A stretch of DNA of 64,000 nt, from NCBI RefSeq assembly GCF_040869045.1, contig NC_090319.1:15518314-15582313 (forward strand), read 5' to 3'. Shown here piece after piece: positions 1 through 12,605 of this stretch; positions within the stretch are counted from its first letter, which is position 1; the number at the start of each line of letters is the position of its first letter. Position numbers and translations under genes: made by a program. The notes beneath the pieces were generated by a model. The model worked only from the letters and a program-made list of their open reading frames with translations. It was not told where the DNA came from and ran no database searches. This DNA comes from Eurosta solidaginis (taxonomy: Eukaryota > Arthropoda > Insecta > Diptera > Tephritidae).

Positions 1-301
1 CTTTTAAAATACTCATTAACACCTTTCATTTGATACCCATAACGTACAAACGCATTCTAGAGTCAACCCTGATAAACCTTTATGGCTATATCCCTAAATG
101 GCGTCCACCTATAGAACTGTGGCCCACTCCCTCATAAAATACTCATAATGCCTTTCATTTGATACAAATGTCATACAAACACATTCCAGGGTTACCCTCG
201 GTTCATTTTCCTACATGGTTATTTTCCCTTATGTTGCCACCATAGCTCTCAACTGAGTATGTAATATTCGGTTACACCCGAACTTAACCTTCCTTACTTG
301 T
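1..301 (+). repeat. Family A (Helentron-like) element, 3' part
   Basis: The window opens inside the satellite array of family A. About two monomers are visible (core TTTGATACCCATAACG, then CATTCTAGAGTCA), followed by the family's 3' end: CTCAACTGAGTATG, a small hairpin (GTTACACCCGAAC region) and the terminal ACTTGT at 296-301. The same end recurs at 39445, 40677 and 60948, and inverted at 52142. The 5' part lies outside the window. Confidence 0.85.
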
Positions 302-725
302 TGGTTAATAAAATTAACTAAGAAGTAAAAAATAAATTGACTGTAAAGAAATATAACACTTTATAGGTTCATTGCAACTTTTAACGATAATTAGGCTCCT
401 TAGTCTGCGACAAAAAAATTCCATAACATAATTATATATTTTTAACATTAAAACTTTATACCTAAATTATTAAATCTTACAGTTTGTATCACAGTCCCAA
501 TTGTTCTATTAAATCGCGTTACACTGCAGATCTCTGCTCTGTGGGTTAAATCTGTTTTAAAATAAAATTCAAACTTTCGCTTAGCTAAAATTCCATCGCC
601 ATAAATCTGTAAAACAAAATCAAGTGCGCAAAAAAGTATGCAACATTTTGCGATAACAGCCTATCTTCTACGTTCGTTGTATACACAAACAAAGCCTTAC
701 CTGAATTCTTGAGCCACTGTAGGTT
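302..725 (-). repeat. Family C inverted-repeat element, one half
   Basis: Positions 302-545 match 40855-41080 in the same orientation, while 575-725 match 40378-40460 plus 40678-40760 in reverse complement. The two loci therefore look like opposite halves of an element with long terminal inverted repeats. No open frame of note. The exact outer end is not visible; the homology fades near 725. Confidence 0.6.
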
Positions 726-1562
726 ATTCACCTTCCCTCTAAACAAAGAACATGGAAGCAAGCGTGGGATTCACCACTTGATAAATTTCTTATATAAAAT
801 GGCAGCGTGAATCCCATACCCGCGTAGTAATGATATGGAATTGCTACAGCGGTTCGTGTCCGTGGTTCTCGCAGTTCGTTAATATGCAATATAAATACCT
901 ATGGTTACAAGCAACAATCGCCTAAGTCCCAGGCTCCACGGATAGGTACCGCTGTAGCTAGGCTGGGTTTGTTTGGGACTTATGCTTTTATTGCTTGTGA
1001 GCACAAATCTTTACCGATAACTCTGCTGTCGATTAATTTATCGAATTCTCGCAAAGTTATATTGCACTGTCATCGGAGTTATACATACATGCGTGCAACA
1101 TTTCAGCTCAATCGGACACCGGGAAATGTATCAAATTTAACTTGCAAGATTTGATTACAGACAACAGATAAGTGAAACTAAATAAAAGCTTATAAAAAAT
1201 ATTTCTCTTTTAGCAGGAAAAATCAGTTAGATTTATTGAAAATATATCGTTTAGACAGAATATTATTACTTTAAGACCAACAGTTTTTCTTCTATTCAAA
1301 TGACCATAAAATTTGTTCCTCTTGACATAAAACTCAAAACCACAATGAGAAAAATGTTACTGCACAACTGTCAGTTTACGAATAACAAATAAATTTTTTT
1401 ATTTTACAAGCCACATTTCTTGGTCATACAGATTTTCCTTCGAGCTTCTACATTCCCGAAAAATGGCATAGAGGTCAAACGGCGGCTAGTTGAGGAATTC
1501 GTTTCCTCTAGCTATCAGATATTTTATTAGTCGATTTTTTATAAACAGATGTACTGTAGACA
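726..1562. other. Unassigned AT-rich sequence
   Basis: No recognisable gene, repeat end or RNA. A 61-codon open frame at 969-1154 has no motif I know and is probably chance. Confidence 0.4.
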
Positions 1563-2179
1563 GGGTATTATAAATTTAGATTGGATAACTGTTGGTTGTA
1601 CTGTAGGGCGGGTAGATTTAAAAATCGCTCATTGCTCTGTGGAAATCGTATTCTACGGATCAAAATAAGAAACTTTACCGAAGGAACCATACCTCTAAAA
1701 CGAATTCTGATGTCCCCCCCTTTGGGTCGAACTTTTGGGTAGGAGCAATTTCAATTCTACCTGCTGTGTCTTGTGGTGGCTTAAAAAAAACAACACAAGC
1801 AATTTTACGATCTGCAATTGTGTCACAGTGATGCCTTGGTTTTAAAAGGGGATTGTAAAAACGCTAATTTCTAATATTTTTTTTTGTTTTTTAATTTCTT
1901 TTCTATTACTAAGGTAAATTCATTTTTTCATTTACATATGTTCTGACTAAATAAATTTCTAAAGAGAAAAATAAACTCCAAAAAGAAAAAATATAGGCAT
2001 TTCAAAGTGGGATTTTTCAAAATTTGCCACTGCGACCCAAAGGGGGAAGATATCTTCACCAACTTCGGTATGCGGGTTTATTTTTACACAAAATAGATTG
2101 GTATTGAAAATAGGCGTTTCTAGTGCGCAGCTGGGTATTTAATGTTCGGTTTCACGCGAACTTAGACTTTCTTACTTGT
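1563..2179 (+). repeat. Decayed relative of family A
   Basis: The left side (about 1568-1610, TTGGATAACTGTTGGTTGTA) resembles the 5' part of family A at 32220-32250, and the right side ends with a hairpin-like block and ACTTGT at 2174-2179, as in family A. The interior is unlike the other copies and has no satellite monomers, so this is a separate or very old subfamily. The left boundary is approximate. Confidence 0.5.
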
Positions 2180-3636
2180 TGATTATTCAAATTGGCAGTA
2201 CTTTATTACTTCCCGATTGGCTACTATTTGTGAAATTATCGTACACGATTGTATTCTAATTTTAATGATTTTATTTTGATTTATTTATATTTTTATGTTT
2301 CACCGTTTTCAAAGTTAGTTAAATTGATTAATAAGCTAACCAATTTCAATAATTGATAGCTCGACTTACTCGATGAATCGAATAAAGGCAAATCACTAAT
2401 ATTTTTTGATTTGCTTATTTTTGTTAACTTTGCTAAAACCACATATCCTTAAAAACGTATCAGTCAAAAAAAAGCAAAAATTAACATCATCAAAAAAAAT
2501 TATTTTTCTTTTATTTATAAAAGATTCAAACATCATCTTCTCTGAAGTATGTTCATTGACTGAGATGAGTTTCCAAAATAATGATTTTTTTTTTTTTTGT
2601 TTATTTTTTCCCTGTACTCCCCAAACCCATTTTGTTTGTTGTTATGTCGTCATGGTGCATTGTTTTTTTTTTTTCTTTGATTATCTAGTTGCCTGTGGTG
2701 ACTTTTGATAGACCACAACATTCTGGGTTGTCTTTCTCAGTTACTCTGTACCTTAAATCTGCTCGTTAGTATTTATTGCAGTACCAGTATGTACATTTGT
2801 GTATGTGTGTGTTTTCGCATAAAAACCATTCTCAGTACTCAGCGTGAGCTTTTTCGTTTTGATTGCTTAGGGTTATTAAATATGTTTGGCAATTTTTTTT
2901 TATTTTGATGCGCAAATGTCCAGTTACTTTTTCAGTTCATTTGTTTTAGGATTTTTGTGTATTTATGTTAGTCAATTTAACTAACGGTCAGTATCTGGGT
3001 TTTGTTTTTTATTGCTATTGCCATAATATACAACAAGTATCCTATAAACAAAAGTAGCCTGATATTTTAATCAAGGGCGGTCGCCATATTCCGTGCCGTG
3101 CAAACCAAAAGTCGAAAGTTGTTATCCTGATCCAAAATACACTGAATTTAAAATTTCTTCAAAACAAATACTTTAAACCGATTTTGGCCACGTGAGCAGT
3201 TTTAAAGAACTCAGCGTGGATTCTGCCATAAAAGTCCAAAGCAGACGCAATTGTTCGTCCCTTTAGGTAGTACATCGCAAAGATGATGAGAAATGCGGCT
3301 TTAGAGGTTTATTGCGTCGAATGCTTAATTAATATTATTATTTTGTTTGTTTCTCTGCACACAGTTTTTTTTCGTGTTCTAGTCAGGTTTATTAAGTTGT
3401 TGGCGTGTTTACTAAAACGCGCTTAAGCTTATTATTTGTGAGTTTTCAACCTTTCTTATCTGCCTTTGTGATGACGATTATCACTTTTTGGAGGTCACTT
3501 TTAACTCTTGTTATTGTGCGTCACTGTTTCTTTTTCATCGCAATTGCCTTGATGTGGTCCGCATACCCCATTCCTGCCTATAAATATACAGTTGTGGTAA
3601 CAACAAAGCTATTCCACCGAATATATATTTTTGTAG
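2180..3636. other. Unassigned T-rich sequence
   Basis: Contains poly-T runs near 2585-2600 and 2664-2675. The open frames here are low-complexity (runs of F and K) and I see no gene, RNA or element end. Confidence 0.4.
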
Positions 3637-4113
3637 AAGTTGATGTTGATGTTGATGTTGATGTTAATGTTGATGTTGATGTTGATGTTGATGTTGATGT
3701 TGATGTTGATGTTGATGTTGATGTTGTTGTTGATGTTGATGTTGATGTTGATGTTGATGTTGATGTTGATGTTGATGTTGATGTTGATGTTGATGTTGAT
3801 GTTGATGTTGATGTTGATGTCGATGTTGGTGTTGATGTTGATGTTGAGGTTGATGTTGATTTTGATGTTGAGGTTGATGTTGATGTTGATGTTGATGTTG
3901 ATGTTGATGTTGATGTTGATGTTGATGTTGATGTTGATGTTGATGTTGATGTTGATGTCGATGTTGATGTTGATGTTGATGTTGAGGTTGATGTTGATGT
4001 TGATGTTGATCTTGCTCTTGATGTTGATGTTGATCTTGCTCTTGATGTTGATGTTGATCTTGATCTTCATTTTGATATTGATGTTGATCTTAGTGTTGAT
4101 GTTAGTGTTTTCA
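3637..4113 (+). repeat. (GATGTT)n hexamer microsatellite, about 79 units
   Basis: An almost pure array of TTGATG/GATGTT with scattered variants (GAGGTT, GATCTT, GCTCTT), more frequent toward the right end. Because the unit is six bases, frames on both strands stay open and give false Asp-Val, Met-Leu and Ile-Asn repeat proteins of 150-240 residues. Nothing suggests real coding. Confidence 0.97.
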
Positions 4114-7100
4114 GTTACGCCAGATAGTTATTGATGTGCCCGTCAGTTGTTGTCTAGTATCACAGGCATTTTCTTAGCACAACTAATTTTATGGAATCAG
4201 CCATCTCAGATTCTTCGATAGAAATAACAGGCGGGCGCCGTGGTGTGGTACCTCCTACCACAGCTAAGGAACTAGTTTCATGGGCTTTATTTTCAGCAAG
4301 AAATGATTAAGAAGCAAACTCTCTGCGACCTTAGGTCCCGTCATGTCAAATTGTAGAAACAATTAAAAATGTGCATGATGAAAATTGGAAAAGAATTCGA
4401 ATTATTCTTCTTGGAGATAATTCGTGCCAAATATTTATTTTTTTATGTGAATTTACTATCTTTAGGCAGTGAGCAGTGTATTTGGCGGAAGTAGTTTTTT
4501 CAGCTGGCTATAAGACTAGTTTTCGCTATCATTCTAACTTAGATTATTTTTATATAATTTTTGTTTTTTTTTTCTAGATGCGAAATATCTCTGCACTCCA
4601 TTTAACAATTCACCGCTTTTACTATTGCGCCGTTTAATACTCCGTTCATCGTTATTGTTGTTCTTACGATAATTATGCTCTTCGCTTTATGATATTTATT
4701 GCTATTTATTGTGTCATACCATAATTTTTCACTTAGAACCCGTAAAAGGATATCACAGCAATTTAACCGAAAATACGAAATGCCTTAACAACAAAGAGGA
4801 AAAAAACGTACACAAAAAGCCCTAAAATATGTACAAACATAACTAAACACCCCCTCAGGCGTGCAGACAAAGAATAGAGTGTGGTAAAACTTCACTAAAG
4901 GGGATGCCAAAAAAACTCATCTAAGATGGTTTAGCGGCATAAAGACGCATACATTAGGGTGGGCGAACGACAAAAGTATTTTTGAGCTTAGATTTTTTGG
5001 ATAAAAGAGAAGATAAAACAGAAACGAAGGGACGCAGAGAACAGTTGAAGCTTGGATTGATAGAGGAAAAAGGAGTATAGAATTCAACTCAAGTGAAAGG
5101 GGGTGAGAGCAGAAGTCAATTGAAAGGGAAGAAACTGATATGGACGTTAGTAAAGTTAGAAAAAGGAGGAGTAGGTTGCAAAAATTATATTTATAAGGCA
5201 GTGTTAAAATATGATGATCCCTACACGTAAAACAAAATTACAGAGGCGGAAGGTTCTCAGGCCTGCAAGGGTCACATCTGACCTAGATTAAAATGAGATG
5301 GGGAAAGCCTGTTGAACTTCTTGTTCATCGACTACCTAAGAAAGAACGAGCGACGTCTTTTTGACCATATAACTCTCTCACTCCAGTTCTGGTTCGATCG
5401 TGAGACTGTTAGCTAGGGTTGGATGGCAGCTTTCTAGTTAAAAAAGGCTCCTTCCAGGACGGATGATGTCGAATTTGGTCAGAATGTGCTCTCAGGAGTG
5501 GACGTTATTCTTAAGCTTTTATCCCCCGGCACAAAGACGTATTGCCACCCGAGCTGTGCCCCGTTAGCATGAAAGAAAGTAGTAGCTGGAGTAGTCTACC
5601 TGCTGAAATCTGCCACATTGTTATTTTTGGAAGCGGAATTGCTGCAAAATATGTGATACATAGAATCAAAGGATAATTACGATATGTATATGGTTTACAT
5701 GAGTATCTGTCTGTGGTAGACCCAACCGAGTATGAAAGGATAAGTCAGTACGATTTTATGCTGTTTGGCTACTTACATGGAACCATAACTTCGCAGAAAT
5801 TATTTCAGTTATAGCGTGAGTTTTTTTCGCCAAGCGTCGACAAGGAGGATTTCACTGTGTAAATGACTCCATGACCCCTTTCCTTCAGTTTTCGGTGTAC
5901 TTCGCTTCAGCCTATGGATGGGTCTATGGAGTTCTGGCAGAGCCAACCACTCTTCCAATAATGTCTGTCATATAGATTACAAATATTTTAACCCTGTCCT
6001 CGCAGTTCTTGCTCTAGATAATTGAGCTCAGTATTCATGGCCGACACCCTGCCGCATTAGTTATTTCAATAAGCTAAACACCCTCTGAAATCTCAGTCAG
6101 CTATCATACCAATGCCCAATTATTATCGTTCCATTACTCCTCGCTACTCCTGCGATCATTCTTGCAAATGTTGCCGACCACCAGTTATCCTACCTTCAAA
6201 ATAATCTCCAACATCTTTAGCACACAACTGATCTGTCAATCGCATATTGCTAAGAGAGATCACTTAGATACGCACCAGCTATAAGTGACGGTATTTGATA
6301 TTAAGACATATATGTCTTATTGGCGCTATTTTTATTGAGGAAGAATACAGAAAATAATTCAAAATTATGAAGGGTAGTCATTTTTATGAGAAGAATTCAT
6401 CTGCTCAGTCGGCTTAACTCGATCAGTCCATGCAAAGTTCTTTTGCATACGCTTGGCGTAATTTTCTAAAACCAGCCGGAAGAAAGTTTCTTAGAAATTC
6501 TAATGACTCCTTTTTAAAATCAAACTTAAAAATATTGCAGTATACTGAAAGTGACTTTACTGAGTTCTTACCTAGGCGCTCACTTAATACATGCATATTC
6601 GGAGAGCAAGATTTGATCAAATGCGGTATTGTTACGCAAAAATGCTTCCTTTTGAAATCCATAGCAACAAATGAACATGCAAAAGGTCTTAACTACATAC
6701 ACAGATACGTATGTATGTAGGTATTCAACTTATTACTTCTTATTTCACTCATCATTGTATGATCATATGCCTTTGGTTAAATGCAGGCCTTTCCCTAAGA
6801 GCATGACCATAATTTTACCGCACATTTTTGTGCTACCTCAGCCGTATCCCACACTCTACCCCATAATCATTCAGCATTTGTGTGCCATCATCAATGCAAT
6901 AGCCTTTTGTAGGTATGTATGTATGTATATAGTAAGTGTTATTTATTGTTATCCATCCATACAATTCATAACGTCGCATTCAATTGTACTTCAAACAAAC
7001 TCTCAAATTGTCTGAATGGTTCGACTCCATATAAGAGTACTTATCAATATTACTTTTATATTCATTGTTCCTTTATTCGGTATTAAAAAAAAAATACAAC

Positions 7101-7464
7101 TGCAAGTGCCTCAGAAATTTCAAGTATTTTATACTGCCTTCTTTTTTTTTTTGAATTTTTTGAAAACAACTGAAAAGTGCCTTTGATAGATATCTTTTAT
7201 TGCAGATTTTCCATTTTTTGGCTACTTTAATTGCCAATTGAGTTTGCGATGCAATACGCGAACATTTTCAATTTGGCAGTTTACAAAGTTTAATGGGTTG
7301 GAATAAGTTCTATATACGTCAAATTATTTTATTTTTATTTGTTAAGTTGTAGCTTAATAGTTTGAATACTTAATTGAAAAGGTCAGTTCCATTTACCTCA
7401 CTTTATTTTTGTTTTTGTGAGGATGGCGGATTTGTGTATAATTTAAAATTTAATTTAATTTATA
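4114..7464. other. Unassigned sequence, no gene recognised
   Basis: I see no conserved protein motif. A stretch at 4231-4264 (GCGGGCGCCGTGGTGTGGTA) resembles the head of the SINE at 21431 but has no body or tail. 4995-5170 is purine-rich. Short GTAT repeats occur at 6705-6720 and 6913-6930. Open frames at 6430-6720 and 6671-7015 show no known motif. Confidence 0.4.
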
Positions 7465-8206
7465 GGTAAAGGTAAAGGTAAAGGTAAAGGTAAAAGTAAA
7501 GGTAAAAGTAAAGGTAAAGGTAAAGGTAAAGGTAAAGGTAAAGGTAAAGGTAAAGGTAAAGGTAAAGGTAAAGGTAAAGGTAAAGGTAAAGGTAAAGGTA
7601 AAGGTTTAGGTAAAGGTAAAGGTAAATGTAAAGGTAAAGGTAAAGGTAAAGGTTTAGGTAAAGGTAAATGTAAAGGTAAAGGTAAAGGTAAAGGTAAAGG
7701 AATAGGTAAAGGTAAAGGTAAAGGTAAAGGTAAAGGTAAAGGTAAAGGTAAAGGTAAAGGTAAAGGTAAAGGTAAAGGTAAAGGTAAAGGTAAAGGTAAA
7801 GGTAAAAGTAAAGGTAAAGGTAAAGGTAAAGGTAAAAGTAAAGGTAAAGGTAAAGGTAAAGGTAAAGGTAAAGGTAAAGGTAAAGGTATAGGTATAGATA
7901 AAGGTAAAGGTAAAGTTAAAGGTAAAGGTAAAGGTAAAGGTAAAGGTAAAGGTAAAGGTAAAGGTAAAGGTAAAGGTAAAGGTAAAGGTAAAGGTAAAGG
8001 TAAAGGTAAAGGAAAGGTAAAGGTAAAGGTAAAGGTAAAGGTAAAGGTAAAGGTAAAGGTAAAGGTAAAGGTAAAGGTTAAGGTAAAGGTAAAGGTAAAG
8101 GTAAAGGTAAAGGTAAAGGTAAAGGTAAAGGTAAAGGTAAATGTAAAGGTAAAGGTAAAGGTAAAGGTAAAGGTAAAAGTAAAGGCAAATTTAAAAGTGA
8201 AGGTAA
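7465..8206 (+). repeat. (GGTAAA)n hexamer microsatellite, about 120 units
   Basis: About 740 bp of GGTAAA with rare variants (AGTAAA, GGTTTA, GGTATA, one missing base near 8012 that shifts phase). A 253-residue frame on the minus strand (Thr-Phe then Pro-Leu repeats) is an artefact of the six-base unit; its amino-acid pair changes exactly where the phase shift occurs. Confidence 0.97.
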
Positions 8207-8235
8207 TTCGTCGCATTTGGATATGCCTTTCACAA

Positions 8236-8415
8236 TTGTTCCCGGGATGCTCGGGCTATTACCTTAATGGTAATTGTTACTGGAACGTGCCAGATCTGCA
8301 TTCGACAAAGGACCATCAACATCGATAACACTCCCAAGGCCTTCGGGGCCTTTACACAAATTTATTGACTTAGAAATGCCGCTGTTATTGTTGTTGTGTT
8401 AACAGTGTTTGATCT
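8236..8415 (+). mobile_element. LINE 3'-end fragment
   Basis: This aligns by eye with the reverse complement of 18841-18980, the 3' end of the LINE there. Shared blocks, in order, are the CTCGGGCTA region, ACCTTAATGGT, a GGACCATCA-type block, ATCGATAACACTCCC and CCTTCGGGG. It is a short, 5'-truncated, non-coding remnant. Confidence 0.7.
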
Positions 8416-10539
8416 CATGCTTGCATTTCCAATATGCGACCGTATTTCCGCCAAAATATTTTTATGAATTACTTTTAAATTATTTTTTCCGCAAAGACGA
8501 TTGATTAGGAACATTTTACTGTACATATTTTGTCATAAACGATTTGGACTCTTTATGATTGGCTTTGAATAAAGGTACATACATATATCGCATTCGTATA
8601 ACTCGGATTTAAGCGCTGCCCCGTTCAGTATCCAATTAGCGTTAGTTCAGAGATAGTTGGTAAACCTGTAGTGCAAAATTGGTGCTTTGTGTGACTGTCT
8701 CCCATTTTCTCTGCAATGTTAACACAAAAATGTTACGTATACGTATCGGTAGCCGTCTTTTCATATGCTACGTATAGGTTTGGATGTAATTGATTGGTTT
8801 TTAATAACACCACGTACTTATTTGCTATATATATAAAATATAGTCAATGTTCACATACATACATACGTTTATCATATTTAGCTAATCGCGCAAATATGTA
8901 GTAATTCAGTAGAAATGCCATTAGTCATTATTTTCGCTTGACAACCAACGCTGTGGAATCCAGTGAAATGATGTGGCATAATTGCTAACGACACTTTATC
9001 AATACTTAATATTGGATTTAATTAATGTTATCACAGCTTATTAATGGTTTAATTATGCTTAGTCGATTAAAGCTTATTACATACTTAGCTAACAAAAACT
9101 ATTAGGCAATTCACAAGCTCTCCTGTTCGCCGTATGTGCTATGCTCAAATCAAAATTTATATTAGAAACCATGGAAAAATCCAAAATTTAACACTTTTAC
9201 ATGAATACCACAATCTTGTCAATTGCAATATGTTTGTAGTAAGCAGAAACAAAAGGCTACTAAAAATCAATATTCTTTATACTTAGCGCAGTATTTCCAT
9301 GTTAGAACAGAAACACGTAACTCTTACTTACGTGCTTTTGTCTTGCTATAGAAGAGAATAATAAGAATAATCAAATATGCTTACTTTTGATGTTCAAAAA
9401 CTGAATACAGATTTTCAATCACAATCTTTGTTGACTATATTTATAGACTGCATAATAAACTTTATACTTGATAAATTTTACTTTTCATTGAAAATCTTAA
9501 TTTTTTACATACACACATTTTTTCAGTCAGGAAGTTCAAAAAAATATGTACATATGTATATACAAATTTTATTATTAAAACATTCTTCAAGACAATGTAA
9601 TGCAAATGCTGTTCGTGACCGCAGATTTCCCCAACCATTTATCCACCTTCGGCTTCCCAGAAAATACATAATAGTTGGACAATACAAATGATGGGAGCTA
9701 TTGGAACCCCAGGTAAGTGAAACTCTCTTAACATACTTATGTACTTGGATATTTATTCGACATCCCGTACAATGATAATAAATAATTATTCAAGAATAAT
9801 CACATTTAAGGTACATTTTTCTCCCGACGTTACATTAATTTTCGAAAAGAAAATGCTTTTAAATTTGAACGTTTTTAATCATCTTGGGGTATGATATTTG
9901 AATATTTTTTGATCAAAATTTTCAAAAAATGCTGGCTGGGCATGCTTCTGTTAAAGCACAAATTTAAATGTATAAAAAAAAATTGTGTGTTATAGTTTCA
10001 TAATCCAAGTTACGTGGTTTTGTTCTGACATGAAAGATTATTTTATATGAAATGCTAAAAACGCGTAACTTTACATTTAAATAAATTAATCCGAAGCTAA
10101 GAATCAAAAATGTTAGCTTCTCATACATAAAAAACTTTAGCGTTTAGGCTATCCAAAAAGATTAACGTCTTTGAAATAAATTGATATTTGAGGGAGATAT
10201 GGACTTCTACGCAAATCCTTATTTTCCCACAATGTTAAAAATAGTTACTTGTTTTTGTTCTATCACGGGAGAGTACATGAACACAATATACAGTGATTGT
10301 TCTGTAATGGGTAACTTCAAGGAATTCCTCTTTTTTATCAACAACTAGTGGGAATATGCCGAGCTTTACAAATTTCTCATCCTACTCATATATTTCGCGA
10401 AATACTTGAACCCGCCACATTGAACCGATAATATAAAGTGGGCAAAAATTTTTTGGATATCCTCTCAAAACAGAATCAATATACATCACCTCTTTATTGC
10501 TTTTGATAGCATATCAAGAAAATTTTGGTGTGTTGCTAA
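8416..10539. other. Unassigned AT-rich sequence
   Basis: No gene or element end recognised. The 104-codon frame at 9377-9691 is AT-rich and without motif. Short CATA/TATA simple repeats occur near 8830-8870. Confidence 0.4.
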
Positions 10540-10551
10540 TCTTAATATATA

Positions 10552-12605
10552 ACAAGTAAGAACGGGACTGTCTTCGGCTGTGCCGAAGACTTCATACCTT
10601 TCATGAATGGGGCTGAACAATAATCTTATCCCGTTCGTAATCTCCGAATAATCGGATGTATAAGATAAGAAATATATAGTGAACAGATCTACATACCTTA
10701 ACGATTTTTAAGATAAATATAAAATAAAAAACGGGTAGGTACTTTGTGTGAGGATGCAAAGTTTCAGGTTTTTTGTGGTCTGCGTGTAAAAACTATGACT
10801 ACGAATCACGTATTTCAAAAATATATGACGAAAACGTAACTATTTGATGAAATTTGATGAATTTTGAAGATTCTAGCCGTAAAAAAGGGGTCAAAATGAC
10901 AGTTTATATGAAGTATATAATATATATACGACCGATCTCTATGATTTTTTCAGACAACAATATATGCTATATACGTAAGCATTTTGTGAAATTTGAAGCT
11001 TCTAACTGTTAAAACGGGGCAGAAATTGCGCAAAGTTTCTTATCTGAACAATCGGTTGTATGGGATATATACTATATATACCACCGGTATCTATGATTTT
11101 CTCAGACAACAATATATGCTATACACGTAAGCATTTGGTGAAATTTGAACATATCTAAACGATTTTTAAGATAAATATAAAATAAAAAATAGGTAGGTAA
11201 TCTGTGTGAGGATGCAAAGCTTCACGTTTTTTGTGGTCTGCATGTAAAAACTATGGCTACGAATCACGTATTTCAAAAATATATGACGTAAACGTAACTT
11301 TTTGATGAAATTTGATGAATCTTGAAGCTTCTAGCCGTAAAAAAGGGGTCAATATGACAGTTTATATGAAGTATATAATATATATACCACCGATCTCTAT
11401 GATTTTTTCAGACAACAATATATGCTATATACGAAAGCATTTTGTGAAATTTGAAGCTTCTAACTGTTAAAACGGGGCAGAAATTGCACAAAGTTTCTTA
11501 TCTGAACAATCGGTTGTATGAGATATATACTATATATAGAACCGATCTCTATGATTTTTTCAGACATCAATATATGCTATACACGTAAGCAGTTGGTGAA
11601 ATTTGAAGCTTCTAGCTGTTGAAATGGGGTAGAAATTGCGAAAAGTTTCTTATCTGAACAATCGGTTGTATGAGATATATACTATATATAGAACCGATCT
11701 CTATGATTTTTTCAGACAACAATATATGCTATATACGTAAGTAATCAGTGAAATTTGAAGCTTATAGCTGTTAAAATGGGGTAGAAATTGCGAAAAGTTT
11801 CTTATCTGAACAATCGGTTGTATGAGATATATACTATATATACAACCGATCTCTATGATTTTTTCAGACAACAATATATGCTATATAAGTAAATATTCGG
11901 TGAAATTTGAAGTTTCTAGCTGTTAAAATGGGGCTAAAATTTGCGAAAATATATATATATATACTATATATATATACTATATATACCACCATATATATAC
12001 TATATATACCACCGATCTTTTTGATTTTTTCAGACAACAATATATGCTATATACGTAAGCATTCGCTGAAATTTGAAGCCTCTAGCTCTTAAAATAGGGC
12101 AGTAATTACGAAAAGTTCCTTATCTGAACAATCGGTTGTGGGGGATATATACTATATATACGACCGATCTCATAAATTTTTTCAGGCAACAATATGTTCA
12201 ATATACGAAAGTATATGGTGAAGTTTGAAGCTTCAATCTGTTAAATTGGGTAAGATATTACAAAAATCCTCTTTTTCTGAAAAATCGGTTGTATGGAGGA
12301 TATATGCTATAGTGGTCCGATCCGGTCGGTTCCGACAAATGTCTAATCGGACACCCAAATACACCTGCTCACCAAATTTTATCAAGATATCTCAAAAATT
12401 GAGGGACTAGTTTGCATACAAACAGACAGACGGACAGACGGACAGACGGACAGACGGACAGACGGACATGGCTAAAACAACTCAGCTCTTCAACCTGATT
12501 ATTTCGGTATACTTAATGGTGGGTCTATCTATTTTCCTTTAAGGACTTACAATTTTCGGTTTCGTGACGAAATTAATATACCATTTCATTTTCATGAAAG
12601 GTATA
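10552..12605 (-). mobile_element. Helentron-like element D, inserted in Helitron B1
   Basis: Read on the plus strand it begins ACAAGTAAG followed by a hairpin (GTCTTCGGCTGTGCCGAAGA), then ATACCTTTCATGAA, whose reverse complement TTCATGAAAGGTAT lies at the other end (12590-12603). A central 152-bp satellite and an ACGG/ACAG microsatellite (12420-12468) fill it. Removing 10552-12605 restores the B consensus exactly (TCTTAATATATA + AAAATCACG), so it inserted between two A residues (T and T on its own strand) without target duplication. Subterminal inverted repeats, a terminal hairpin, central tandem repeats and T|T insertion are the features described for Helentron/DINE-type elements. No coding capacity is seen; the assignment to that class is inference. 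Confidence 0.75.
10920..12200 (+). repeat. 152-bp satellite array within element D
   Basis: The block TTCAGACAACAATATATGCT recurs near 10947, 11099, 11403, 11708, 11860 and 12034, with a variant near 11556. Spacing is mostly 152-153 bp. The span 10699-11157 is also repeated from 11158 (period about 459 bp), showing a higher-order duplication. Between monomers lies the alternating block ATATATACTATATATA. Confidence 0.9.

Noticed and set aside
3405..4134. 240-residue Asp-Val repeat protein and its 164- and 153-residue overlaps
   Set aside because: They are three readings of the GATGTT microsatellite on both strands, with no non-repeat domain.
7455..8216. 253-residue Thr-Phe / Pro-Leu protein
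   Set aside because: Minus-strand reading of the GGTAAA microsatellite; the change of residue pair is caused by a single missing base.
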